Assembly: GCA_003671025.1 (NCBI GenBank)
Contig: QWPW01000024.1
Coordinates: 1 to 50,428 of the forward strand
DNA from: Planctomycetota bacterium
GTDB lineage: Bacteria > Planctomycetota > Phycisphaerae > Phycisphaerales > SM1A02
Length of the DNA: 50,428 nucleotides
Direction: 5' to 3'
In this document: positions 24,698-33,858 of the stretch, in pieces
Position numbering within the stretch: position 1 is the stretch's first letter
Layout: each line of letters begins with the position of its first letter
Made by a program: the position numbers and the translations under genes
Notes under the pieces: generated by a model
What the model was told of the DNA's origin: nothing
The model's database searches: none
Seen by the model: the letters and a program-made list of their open reading frames with translations, nothing else

Positions 24698-26419
24698 GCG
24701 CTTACCGCGATCACCCGTCGACGCTTCGCCACTTGCGGGCGTGCTGTTTCTCGATCCGCCACCACCACCACCGCTACGAGGTCCGCGCGGTGGACCCTTC
24801 GGCGCAGAGTTCGCGTCGTCGCCTCGCGGTGATTCACTCGGAGTTGCGCTGGTCGATCGCGGCGTTCCATTACTTGCACCAAACGACGGCGGCGTGGCGT
24901 TGGTCGCTTCGAACAGACTTGCGTCAAGCTTCGACACCACTTCGAATGCTTTCGGTTCACGCAACAAGACCTGATCGCCCGCACTCACGCCCTTGGTGAC
25001 TTCGATTTGCAATTCACTCGAGCGGCCGAGTTCAACTTGTTTCTGCTCGAATCCACCCGAGGCCACGACATAGACAAACGCCACTGGCCCCTGGCGAAAA
25101 ATTGCTTGCACCGGAACGTTGATGGTGTCTTCCACGCGACCCAACAAGATCTCTGCTTTGCAACGCATCGCAGGCTTGAGTCCCAGCGCGGGATCCGCTT
25201 CGAGGCCTGATTTCACCGTGTATTCACGACGATTTGGATCACGCCAACCACCCGACGCCGCCAACACACTCACGCTTGTGACCGAACCGATGATCGGTTG
25301 ATTGGGCATCGCATCGCTAAACACCGTGACACGTTGACCCGATTTGATACGGCCCGACAACGCCTCGCTCACCTTGAGATTGGCCACCATGTTCGAGGTG
25401 TCTGGAAGCAAGATCACTAATTCGTTGGGCTTGAGTTCCGTGCCGACTTGCGGTGGCTGCGCATCGCCGCCGCCGCGACCACCGTTGGAACTATCGATGC
25501 TGGTGGCGTAGACCACGAGTCCATCGATCGGTGAAGTCAGGGTGGTGTTGACCACCTGCGTCTCGAGACTGAGCAAACGATCCTTCGCACTTTGAAGTTG
25601 GAAGCTCGCGCTTTCGAGATCTGCTTTCGCCTTCACCAGTTCGGCGTTGAACTTCTCTTCGACGCGACTGCGTTCAGCGCGCGCTTGTTCGAGATCCGAG
25701 TTCTTCTTCGCCTCATCTTGGAAGTACTGGTACTTCTCGTACACCTCTTGGTCGAGAGCGGCTTGCTTGACCTTGGCGTCAGCCTCGATCATGGCAATGC
25801 GATCTTTCTCGAATTCATCCTTTGCGATGTAGCCCTTCTCCACCAGCTTGGCGCTCTCTTCGAAGCGTCCGTTGAGTCGATCAAGATTGATGCCCGCAGT
25901 CTCCTTGCCCAGTTGCAACTGCTGTCGTTTGTTCACGACTTCGCCGCGCATCCAGCCTTCTAACGCGAGCGCTGCGATCTTGACCGTCACATCAGCCTTG
26001 TCGAGTTCGCTCTGCTTTTCGCCTTGCTTGATTGCCAGCGCTTGCTCTGCAGCAACCGCAGCGCTGTTGGCGGTGTTGACTTTGTCCTTGGCGTCCTTGA
26101 CCTTCTCGGTGATTTCCTCTTGCGCTAACCGCACCACCACTTCGCCCTTGGTGACGCGCGTTCCCTCTAAAACGATTTCAGTGATCACTGCGCGCGTCTC
26201 GAGCTTGTTGCGAATCTCCACTTGCTTCTGAGCTGCGAGTTCACCGCTCACAGGAAGCACCATGTCAAACGATGATTTCTCCACCGTGTGCATGTCGCGC
26301 GCCGTGAGCGACGATGGTTCCGCGTTGCCGCTGCAACCAAAGGGAAGTGCGGCGAGCGTGATAATGGAACTCGACGCGAGGAGGTGAGAGGAGATGAAGG
26401 TGAAGGTGAAGCGGGGCAT
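24686..26419 (-). CDS. Periplasmic adaptor of a tripartite efflux system (HlyD/MacA-like)
   Basis: This 577-residue exported protein is a membrane fusion protein. After a signal ending near PFGC, which may be lipidated, comes a barrel-sandwich half (VSGELAAQKQVEIRNKLETR) and a long coiled-coil hairpin (about residues 110-300, for example EEITEKVKDAKDKVNTAN). TLTSPIDGLVVYATSID returns to the lipoyl-like domain, and a beta-barrel follows (LKSGQRV-type sequence IKSGQRVTVFSDA, VPVQAIFRQ). The hairpin is long compared with MacA. The C-terminal ~60 residues are a low-complexity Gly/Pro/Ser tail with six Gly in a row. The TolC-like gene ends 40 nt upstream. No transporter lies next to them in the window. 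Confidence 0.82.
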   Translation of the reverse strand: MPRFTFTFISSHLLASSSIITLAALPFGCSGNAEPSSLTARDMHTVEKSSFDMVLPVSGELAAQKQVEIRNKLETRAVITEIVLEGTRVTKGEVVVRLAQEEITEKVKDAKDKVNTANSAAVAAEQALAIKQGEKQSELDKADVTVKIAALALEGWMRGEVVNKRQQLQLGKETAGINLDRLNGRFEESAKLVEKGYIAKDEFEKDRIAMIEADAKVKQAALDQEVYEKYQYFQDEAKKNSDLEQARAERSRVEEKFNAELVKAKADLESASFQLQSAKDRLLSLETQVVNTTLTSPIDGLVVYATSIDSSNGGRGGGDAQPPQVGTELKPNELVILLPDTSNMVANLKVSEALSGRIKSGQRVTVFSDAMPNQPIIGSVTSVSVLAASGGWRDPNRREYTVKSGLEADPALGLKPAMRCKAEILLGRVEDTINVPVQAIFRQGPVAFVYVVASGGFEQKQVELGRSSELQIEVTKGVSAGDQVLLREPKAFEVVSKLDASLFEATNATPPSFGASNGTPRSTSATPSESPRGDDANSAPKGPPRGPRSGGGGGGSRNSTPASGEASTGDRGKRDTN

Positions 26420-26459
26420 AGGTTGACTCAGGGCAAGAGTTACGCGAAGCGAGCCAAGA

Positions 26460-28304
26460 TCACGGTGAAGTGTCGATCAAGCCAGGGCCCGTCACTTCTT
26501 CATCGCTCATGCCCGGAATAGGAATGAGTTTTCCGTCGCGCGCAACGCGCATTTGTCCAGTGTTGTTGATGTAGCGCAGGATCGCGAGTTGCAAATCCTT
26601 CTTGGCGTTGTCGAGCGAGTCTTGTGCGCGACGCAGTGCATCGAGTGCTTCGGTGCGATCACGCGCCGTCGCGCGATCAGGCGCCGCATCAATCGCTGCC
26701 TGTCGATTCATCGACGCGGCAACGTTTTTTTCTTGCACCACCATGCTGAACTGCGCACGCTCGATGCCGCGCGCAGATTGGCGAACTCCAACCGCAGCAT
26801 CGTCACGCGCTTGGAAATATTCACGCTTCACCTGCTCGAGAAGAATTTGCGACTGACGCAACTGAAGATCTTCGTTCACGCGGTCAAGCGGCATGGAGAA
26901 CACCAACGCCGCGCCGAAATTGTCGTAATCAGGCGAGAAATCCAGGCCTGATTGCGAGCGGTCGGGATTGGTGGGCAGGTTGTTATTCAGGATGAGATCG
27001 AAGTCGGCCAACATCGCATTACGCGCGACGTCGACTTTGCGCTCGAAGTCATCGACGAGATCGCGGCGCGTTTGCAAGTCCAAGCGAAAGCGAAAGGCCA
27101 ACGCAAGCGCTTCGTCGGGATGGACCTGGGGCACAGGAAACTTGAACAACGTCGGTTCGATGGCGATGGGATTTTCCACCGCCATGCCGATGCGCGCCTT
27201 GAAGCGATCGAGCGTCAAGCGATACAACTCGCGCTGCGAGCTCAAACGGTCCAGTGCGAAAAGCGTGTTCTGCGTGGCAAGATCAGCTTGAAATTGTTCT
27301 GTGCGACCGCTGGTCACCAACGCCTTGGTGCGCTCTTCGACCGCGGCGCTGCGTTCCACTTGGCGCTCACCGTTGGCGATGCCTTGAAGTTGCACCACCA
27401 ACTGCAAGTAGTCGGCGGAGATGTCGAGATAGAAGTCGCGACGAAACTGCTCGAAGGCGCGCGCGGCGTAGACCAAATTGCGCCGCGCTTGGATGAGGGG
27501 CTCCTGCGCGACATCACCGAATCCGCGCAGAAGCGGGATGCTCGCCTCCAACACAATTCTCGCGGATTGGGTGTCGTTCGACTGGAGATACTCATCGAGT
27601 TCTTGTGTGGCTGACACAAGGAAGGCTGCGCCGATTTGCCCACCGAAGGGAAGTCGTTGATCAACACCAAGCGCGTTCACGAGACCGACCGCGTTGTTGA
27701 AGCGACCGCCTTGACCATCGGTGGAAAAACTCGCGGTGGAAATGTTTGAGGGCAGCGGCGTCCAACGGTGCTCTTCGACGAGCAGTCGAATCGCCACTAA
27801 GAGATACGCCTCCTCCGCAGAGAGGTATTCCTCCGCGTTCTCGAGCGAGTACGCGACCGACTCATCGAAGGTGAAGATCACCGAGTTGGGGTCGCCCGCG
27901 GCCATCCTTTCGAAGCGCGCCGCGATGCTGGCGGCGTCTTCCTGCGTTGGCGGAATCGCCTCGAATTGCAGCGCGTCGGCGTGAGGGTTGAGAGTGGCGG
28001 GGCGGTCCACGTCGTCAGGGAAGTCGGGAAAGTAGGAGCCAGCTTCGTATCGCTTCTCGTCGATTTCTGGGTAAACCGCGCCGCCACCGAGTTGCTCAGC
28101 ACTCGCGCGCAAAGTTTCGTTGGTCTTGCGATCGAGCGTCTGCAGGCCGCTTTCGCAGCCAAGTAGTGGCAGCAACACAAGTAGCGTCACGGCGCAAGTG
28201 CGCGATGGGCGCGCGCTCAAAGACCAACTTCTATGTCGGCTGCTGCAAAAAAAAACGCGAGCGCGCGGAGGGAGAGAGTTGGCGAAGACCACGCGGAAGT
28301 CCAT
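26460..28304 (-). CDS. TolC-family outer-membrane efflux lipoprotein
   Basis: This ~614-residue protein has a lipoprotein signal (TLLVLLPLLGC) and the alternating helix/strand pattern of TolC-type outer-membrane factors: LEASIPLLRGFGDVAQEPL and ARRNLVYAARAFEQFRRDF, later YFQARDDAAVGVRQSARGIE and LQLAILRYINNTGQM. It should form the exit duct for the adaptor encoded just downstream. The start is uncertain. ATG 28304 gives an unusually long ~50-residue leader crossing a run of nine A (28247-28255); TTG 28223 would give a normal signal peptide. Upstream of 28304 the frame stays open into the divergent gene, with no protein-like sequence. Confidence 0.82.
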   Translation of the reverse strand: MDFRVVFANSLPPRARVFFCSSRHRSWSLSARPSRTCAVTLLVLLPLLGCESGLQTLDRKTNETLRASAEQLGGGAVYPEIDEKRYEAGSYFPDFPDDVDRPATLNPHADALQFEAIPPTQEDAASIAARFERMAAGDPNSVIFTFDESVAYSLENAEEYLSAEEAYLLVAIRLLVEEHRWTPLPSNISTASFSTDGQGGRFNNAVGLVNALGVDQRLPFGGQIGAAFLVSATQELDEYLQSNDTQSARIVLEASIPLLRGFGDVAQEPLIQARRNLVYAARAFEQFRRDFYLDISADYLQLVVQLQGIANGERQVERSAAVEERTKALVTSGRTEQFQADLATQNTLFALDRLSSQRELYRLTLDRFKARIGMAVENPIAIEPTLFKFPVPQVHPDEALALAFRFRLDLQTRRDLVDDFERKVDVARNAMLADFDLILNNNLPTNPDRSQSGLDFSPDYDNFGAALVFSMPLDRVNEDLQLRQSQILLEQVKREYFQARDDAAVGVRQSARGIERAQFSMVVQEKNVAASMNRQAAIDAAPDRATARDRTEALDALRRAQDSLDNAKKDLQLAILRYINNTGQMRVARDGKLIPIPGMSDEEVTGPGLIDTSP

Positions 28305-28529
28305 AGTTGGCGTTGTACCGCAGTGAGCAGTGCCCCGCTGCACATCGGTTGCATCGATGAGAAGCCAACCGGTGCAATCGATGAAACTGTGCCTATCGGC
28401 CACACACCGCGCGACGCTGAGATCCGAAAAATGTCGGCGTGACAACGTGTCGACCTCATTTGCTGCGACACTCACGCTGACGCAAGGTGACTTGACGCGC
28501 GCATCGCTCGTTCGTCGTTGCGACTCGAC

Positions 28530-31247
28530 ATGCGAACAGTTTCTTACGACTCTCAATCGATCATTGTCCACGGTCAGCGCGTGATGTTGGCGGCCGCGGG
28601 ATATGACTCGGTGCTCATTGATCCCGCGCGATGGCCGGGTGATCTTGCGGCGTTGCGCGCGATTGGCTTCAACACGATCGCTGTGCGCGTGCCGTGGTTG
28701 ATGCATGAGCCTTGGCCAGATCACTTTGATTTCACGGGAAGCCGCGACATCGCGCGTCTGGTGCAACTCGCGCGCGACGCGGGACTGATGGTGCTGTTGC
28801 GCGCTGGACCAGTGGTTGGCGAAAATTTTTCGCTCGGAGGAATCCCTGCGTGGATGACGGAACTGCCGGGAGTTCGCCTACGCGAAGCGAACGCGGTGTT
28901 TCTTGATCGCGTCAATCGATTCTGGATGGAACTCTTCGCGCGCGTGGAATCACGGTGCGCCACCAATGAACGCGGCGGAGCGATTGTTGCCGTGAGTCTC
29001 GAGGATGACTGGCGTTGCCTTGACGCTGATCTCGGCGAGGCGTACTTCACCGCGCTCGTGCGTGCGGCGCGCGAGAAAAACATTCGCGTGCCACTGCTCT
29101 CGTGCAACAACTGTTGGTTCATGCATAACGCGGTGATCGATTGCTGGCGTCAACAATCGAGCGTCTACACGGCTGGGCTGGAATTGGCGCAGGTGCAAGT
29201 CGATGCGCCGCGCGTGCTTTCAATCGCTCCAAATACTTCGGATCACATTGCGTTGGCACGCACGATTGCCGCGGCGGTGGCCGCGCGTGCGAGCTTCATC
29301 GTCGAAGATGCCGTCGCCGTCGCGCATGCTCAGTCGACGTATGCACGCGACGCTGCGCAACAGGACGGCGTCGTACTCGATGCACGCGGTTGCTTACACG
29401 AGGGCGTGAACGCGCTGCGCCGTGTGTTGGCATTCGCCAACACGATCAGTCCTTCGTTGTCGATGCTTACTCCACAGAGCGCGAGTGCGAGCGATCCCGA
29501 GTCTGCGAGTGCTCCCTGTGTTTGCGTGCTTGAAGGAGCGCAGGGCGCGCGCGTGAGCGTGGCGTTCATGCCGAGAGCGCTTACTGCGTCTACTCAAAAA
29601 CCAGCGAATTCCCGCAGCAAAAAAGGCAAGTCTCCGGTGGTGACGCATATGTGCGCCGACGGATCGTCGTTTGTGACGCCCGTTGTGAGCGTTACAGGCG
29701 TGGAGTTCTATGCCAGCGATCTCGTGTTGCGAAGCGATGTGTTTGCTCATGGCATTGCGTTGACTCGTTGCACCGGCTCACTGGTCGCGTTGGTGCAAGC
29801 ACTACTCGTGATCGCTGGTGAGGCGGGATCAATCATTGACCTCGTCCTCGATGGCAACGCGTCGAAGTTCACTGTTCCTCCAGCGGGCGCCGCCCCTTTG
29901 GTGATGAAGATGCGCGCGCTCCATGTCGTCGTCGTAGCGAGCGCCCTCGCAGACACCATCGAATGCGGCACGGACTTCGTCAGGTTTACCGCAGCGAAGG
30001 AAACCGTTTTTCAAGTGACGAGTGACGGCCAAGTCACAACGCAGGCGCCGAACACAACGACGCTGATGAGAAACGCGAAACTCCGTGCGATCATCATGAG
30101 CGCACCACGCGTGTTGCGACAGACAGCGATGCTCGACGGAAGTGACGCGCGCTTTGCAAGCGTCACCATGGCGAGTTCATTGGCCGCGATGGGAGTGCGC
30201 GAAGGATTGGGCTTCTACCGCGCCACATGGAAAGAAGCGCGCAAGAGCAAACCTGTCACGCGAACCCTTGCGTTGGCGCAGTCGCGCGGTGTGATCGCCT
30301 TGAGCATCGATGGAGTCGTCGAATCAACCACGGCGCAAACTGCGACGCGCACCGTTGCGCTTCCAGCAGGAATGCACACACTTGTCGCGGCGATCGAAGA
30401 GATTCGTCCGCACGGCAGCACGGGGCATGAGCATGCGCGAGCGGGAGTGTTCGGCCCATTGCTTGATCTCGAGCCACTTGTGGGAGTCACTCTCGCGCGC
30501 AGCGAAGTTCCCGCGTTCGACGCGACGCAACTGGGCGCGTTCGTTCACGGCTACGACATGCGCGGTGGTGCGGCGACATTGAAGTGGTCGTTCGCGCCGC
30601 GCACTGACGCGATCGTGATCGACCTTCCTCTCAATGTGCGCGGGGCGTTGCGATTGAACGGCGAGTTGATTGCGTCCCTTGATGAAGCGGCAACTCCGAG
30701 CCAGTTGTTCGTCGATGGCGCGAAGCTTTCGCCTATGCGCGTCGAAGCGACAGCGAAGGGCGAGCAACGAGCCAAGAAGAAAGACGCGAAGCTCGTCGCG
30801 GGGCCGAATGAACTACTGCTCGATCTCGAGACAGAGCTTGACGCTGCAACACGTTTGGCCGTCGCGTCGCGTGTGAAGCTGTACGAAGTTCGCGCAGTGA
30901 TCGACGCGCAGTGGGCCTTCGCGCGCGTGATGCCACCGGCGAGCTGGGTGTTGGCGAAGCCGTATGTCGCCGAGGTTTCATCGCACCCTGCATTGTCGAC
31001 CGTGCGCGCAAGTGCTTGGTTTCAGCAGACTTTTACGCTTACGCATGCGGAAGCGTTGCACATCAAAGTCACTGAAACGTCGGCGGCGCTGCGCATCTTC
31101 GTCAACGGCGAAGCTGTGATGAGCATCGACAGCGGACGCGACAGCACGCATTGGGCGAACATCGCGCAGCACACACTTCGCGCGGGCGAAAACGAACTCG
31201 TGGTGTTTGCTGGCGACGGAGTCTTGCCCGTGATCACGTTGCGGTAG
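28530..31247 (+). CDS. Glycoside hydrolase family 35-like protein, active site apparently lost
   Basis: This 905-residue protein follows the beta-galactosidase (GH35) barrel at its N-terminus: GFNTIAVRVPWLMHEPW, then RAGPVVGENFSLGGIPAWM, then RLREANAVFLDRVNRFWMEL. In GH35 the acid/base is the second Glu of an E-N-E-Y-G motif; here the place reads AVSLEDDWR, with Asp160 in that position. I cannot find the nucleophile motif (E-F/Y-x-x-G-W) in the following region. C-terminal beta domains of the jelly-roll type are present (ASAWFQQTFTL, LRIFVNGEAVM). No signal peptide is seen. It may be a binding protein or a very altered hydrolase. It converges on the aldehyde dehydrogenase pair. Confidence 0.68.
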   Translation: MRTVSYDSQSIIVHGQRVMLAAAGYDSVLIDPARWPGDLAALRAIGFNTIAVRVPWLMHEPWPDHFDFTGSRDIARLVQLARDAGLMVLLRAGPVVGENFSLGGIPAWMTELPGVRLREANAVFLDRVNRFWMELFARVESRCATNERGGAIVAVSLEDDWRCLDADLGEAYFTALVRAAREKNIRVPLLSCNNCWFMHNAVIDCWRQQSSVYTAGLELAQVQVDAPRVLSIAPNTSDHIALARTIAAAVAARASFIVEDAVAVAHAQSTYARDAAQQDGVVLDARGCLHEGVNALRRVLAFANTISPSLSMLTPQSASASDPESASAPCVCVLEGAQGARVSVAFMPRALTASTQKPANSRSKKGKSPVVTHMCADGSSFVTPVVSVTGVEFYASDLVLRSDVFAHGIALTRCTGSLVALVQALLVIAGEAGSIIDLVLDGNASKFTVPPAGAAPLVMKMRALHVVVVASALADTIECGTDFVRFTAAKETVFQVTSDGQVTTQAPNTTTLMRNAKLRAIIMSAPRVLRQTAMLDGSDARFASVTMASSLAAMGVREGLGFYRATWKEARKSKPVTRTLALAQSRGVIALSIDGVVESTTAQTATRTVALPAGMHTLVAAIEEIRPHGSTGHEHARAGVFGPLLDLEPLVGVTLARSEVPAFDATQLGAFVHGYDMRGGAATLKWSFAPRTDAIVIDLPLNVRGALRLNGELIASLDEAATPSQLFVDGAKLSPMRVEATAKGEQRAKKKDAKLVAGPNELLLDLETELDAATRLAVASRVKLYEVRAVIDAQWAFARVMPPASWVLAKPYVAEVSSHPALSTVRASAWFQQTFTLTHAEALHIKVTETSAALRIFVNGEAVMSIDSGRDSTHWANIAQHTLRAGENELVVFAGDGVLPVITLR

Positions 31248-31267
31248 CTCGCCGCATGCGCGGTGAT

Positions 31268-32143
31268 TCACAACGCCGACGGATGCCACACAGTCTTGAG
31301 CTCGATGAATGGCGTCATCACAAACGGTGAATGCCAAAACGCGTCGTCCTCAAACGCGGGCGCGTCACGGAAGATCTGCACACGCTTGAGGTTCTCCGCA
31401 CAACCGAGCTCGAGCGCCATCGCGTCTTTCTCCGACAAGAACGCACCGCTGATCGCCGCAATATCGCGATGCGACGCGATCCACGGCGCGAGTTCCGCGC
31501 GCACTCCGGTGAGGATGTTCACGATCCCCGCAGGAACATCACTGGTCGCGAGCGCTTCACCGAGCGCCGCGGCGAGCGGCGTGTTGCTCATCGGCGCAAT
31601 CACAATCACCGCGTTGCCAGCGGCCAATGCAGGAAGCATGAGCGAGAGCATCGACAACAACGGCGTGCGATCAGGAACCACCACCGCCACCGTGCCTGTT
31701 GCTTCGGGCATGGTGAACACGAAATATGGCCCAGCGACAGGCTGCTTTCCGCCGAGAACTGCAGCGATTTTGTCGGTCCATCCCGCGAAACACACGGCGC
31801 GATCAATCGCGTGATCGACTTCACGCGCAGCGTCGGCACTGCTGCGCCCTTCGATCGATGTGATGAGCGTGATGAACTCGCCGCGACGAGCCTCGAGCAT
31901 TTCCGCCACGCGATACAAAACTTGCCCGCGGTTGTACGCGGTCGCTGCGGCCCACTTGGGTTGCGCTGCGTTGGCGGCTTCGACCGCGTCGCGCAAGTCT
32001 TTGCGACTCGCGTGCGACGCATGGGCGACCACGCGACCCTTCGCATCTTTCACCGCAATAGTGCGACCACTCTCGCTGCGCGGAAACGCTCCATTGATGT
32101 AGAGCTTGAGCGTCTTGGCTACTTCAACGCGCGCCACGGTCAT
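31268..32143 (-). CDS. Truncated aldehyde dehydrogenase family protein
   Basis: This 291-residue protein covers only the N-terminal NAD-binding part of the aldehyde dehydrogenase fold: LKLYINGAFPRSESGRT at the start, WAAATAYNRGQVLYRVAEML, then GTVAVVVPDRTPLLSML and PALAAGNAVIVIAPMSNTP. The catalytic Cys and the oligomerisation region are absent. The frame ends naturally with its own tail, so it looks like an evolved short form. Similar short/long ALDH pairs are known beside deoC in other bacteria. Its ATG overlaps the stop of the full-length ALDH by 4 nt, and the two probably form a heteromer. It may be non-catalytic. Confidence 0.78.
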   Translation of the reverse strand: MTVARVEVAKTLKLYINGAFPRSESGRTIAVKDAKGRVVAHASHASRKDLRDAVEAANAAQPKWAAATAYNRGQVLYRVAEMLEARRGEFITLITSIEGRSSADAAREVDHAIDRAVCFAGWTDKIAAVLGGKQPVAGPYFVFTMPEATGTVAVVVPDRTPLLSMLSLMLPALAAGNAVIVIAPMSNTPLAAALGEALATSDVPAGIVNILTGVRAELAPWIASHRDIAAISGAFLSEKDAMALELGCAENLKRVQIFRDAPAFEDDAFWHSPFVMTPFIELKTVWHPSAL

Positions 32144-33732
32144 CGCTTCGCTCCCTTGTTCTTCGTCGAACGTTTCGCTGTGCTTGCGGACTTCGCGGCA
32201 GTTACAGATTTCGCCGACGTGCTGCGCTTGACTGACTTCACAACGCTCGGTGCCTTCGTGCTTGATGCTGCGCCGTGTCCCAGCGACACATACGAAAGTA
32301 ATCCCTGTCGTCCACCTTCGCGACCAAAGCCAGACTCGCGGTATCCGCCAAACGGCGCGCTGGCATCAAAGCGGTTGAAGGTGTTGAGCCAGACCACGCC
32401 TGCCGAAAGTCGGTTGGCCATCTCCAACGCGCGCGCGCCTTTCTCGGTCCACACGCCGGCGCTGAGTCCATAGGTCGTGTTGTTCGCGCGTTGCACCGCT
32501 TCGTCAGGAGTGCGAAACGTCATCACCGAAAGCACGGGGCCGAAGATCTCTTCGCGCGCGATCGTGTGCGACGGTTGCACGCCAGTAAACATGCGAGGCG
32601 CGCACCAAAATCCTTTCGCGGGTAACGCGCAGGGAACCGTGAAACACTCTGCGCCCTCTGCAGTGCCCGCTTCGATGTAGCGCTCGATGGTTTGCAGTTG
32701 CGCGCGCGAGTTGATCGCGCCGACATCCGTGTTCTTGTCGAGCGGATTGCCCACACGCAGCGTTTTCATGCGGTTTTTGAGCCGTTCGATGAAGTCGTCG
32801 TGAATGGATTCCTCGACGAACAAACGCGAACCCGCGCAACACACTTCACCTTGGTTGAACCAGATTCCACTGACCACGCCTTCGACCGCTTGATCAAGCG
32901 CAGCGTCAGCAAACACGATGTTGGGACTCTTGCCGCCGAGTTCGAGCGTGAGTTTCGTGCCTGTTCCCGCACATGCGCGCGCGATGGCTTTGCCAACTTC
33001 GGTCGAACCAGTGAAGGCAATCTTGTCGATGCCCTTCGATGGCCCCTTGCCCGCGCGCGCAACTAACGCGCGACCCGTGAGTGGTCCACCCGTGAGCACG
33101 TTGACCACGCCGTTTGGCATGCCGCACTCTTGCAGCACTTCGGCCAAGATTAGCGCGGTCATCGGAGTTGTCTCCGCAGGCTTGAGAATGCACGTGTTGC
33201 CGCACGCAAGCGCTGGTGCGAGTTTCCACGCGGCCATCAGCAACGGAAAGTTCCAAGGAATGATTTGCGCGCACACTCCTACCGGTGCTGCGCTCGCGCC
33301 CGCGAAGGCGTACGCGAGTTTGTCGCACCAACCAGCGTGATGGAAGAAGTGCTGCACGACGAGCGGAAGATCTTCGTCACGACTCTCGCGAATCGGCTTG
33401 CCACAATTCATCGACTCGAGCACAGCCAACTCACGGGAGCGTTCTTGCAAGCGACGCGCCACGCGAAAGAGCAACTTCGCACGCTCGGCGGGTTTCGTCT
33501 TACTCCACGCAGGAAGCGCTTTGCGTGCGGCTTCGACGGCACGCGCGACATCCGCTTCTCCGGCATCGGCAACCTGCGCGATGGCTTCTTCGGTCGCGGG
33601 ATTGATGGTGGCGAAGCTCTTGCCCGAACGTGCGGGCACAAATTCACCGCCGATGAACAGTCCATACGAAGGCGCAAGGAGTGGGCGCACGCTTTCGGGA
33701 GCGGGCGCATATTCGAATGGTGCGATAGTCAC
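32140..33732 (-). CDS. NAD(P)-dependent aldehyde dehydrogenase with basic C-terminal tail
   Basis: This 530-residue enzyme oxidises an aldehyde to an acid. The landmarks are IIPWNFPLLMAAWKLAPAL (cofactor and substrate site), KPAETTPMTAL, FTGSTEVGKAI, LELGGKSPN with general base Glu264, and NQGEVCCAGSR with catalytic Cys298. REEIFGPVLSVMTF and VWLNTFNRFDASAPFGGYRESGFGRE complete the fold. The last ~40 residues are a Lys/Ser/Thr/Ala-rich histone-H1-like tail (KRSTSAKSVTAAKSAS) that is not part of the family. The start is GTG 33732. It is coupled to the truncated ALDH downstream and divergent from the ROK kinase. The substrate is unknown; the deoC neighbourhood suggests acetaldehyde or a similar product. 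Confidence 0.88.
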   Translation of the reverse strand: MTIAPFEYAPAPESVRPLLAPSYGLFIGGEFVPARSGKSFATINPATEEAIAQVADAGEADVARAVEAARKALPAWSKTKPAERAKLLFRVARRLQERSRELAVLESMNCGKPIRESRDEDLPLVVQHFFHHAGWCDKLAYAFAGASAAPVGVCAQIIPWNFPLLMAAWKLAPALACGNTCILKPAETTPMTALILAEVLQECGMPNGVVNVLTGGPLTGRALVARAGKGPSKGIDKIAFTGSTEVGKAIARACAGTGTKLTLELGGKSPNIVFADAALDQAVEGVVSGIWFNQGEVCCAGSRLFVEESIHDDFIERLKNRMKTLRVGNPLDKNTDVGAINSRAQLQTIERYIEAGTAEGAECFTVPCALPAKGFWCAPRMFTGVQPSHTIAREEIFGPVLSVMTFRTPDEAVQRANNTTYGLSAGVWTEKGARALEMANRLSAGVVWLNTFNRFDASAPFGGYRESGFGREGGRQGLLSYVSLGHGAASSTKAPSVVKSVKRSTSAKSVTAAKSASTAKRSTKNKGAKR

Positions 33733-33858
33733 GAGGCCGAGTTTACTGCGGTGATTCGCGCAGCGGGAGAATCGATTACCAGTGCTCCGCGCGAAAAATC
33801 ATGCGCACATCGTCACGGTCGCTTCCCTTCGCAGCACCTTTCAGGCCACAATCATCGC

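Noticed and set aside
28305-28766. 154-codon upstream extension of the TolC-like gene
   Set aside because: It overlaps the GH35-like gene and reads as composition-driven sequence without similarity; the lipoprotein signal lies later.
33265-33858. Upstream extension of the ROK kinase frame
   Set aside because: It is antisense to the aldehyde dehydrogenase gene and carries no kinase motif.
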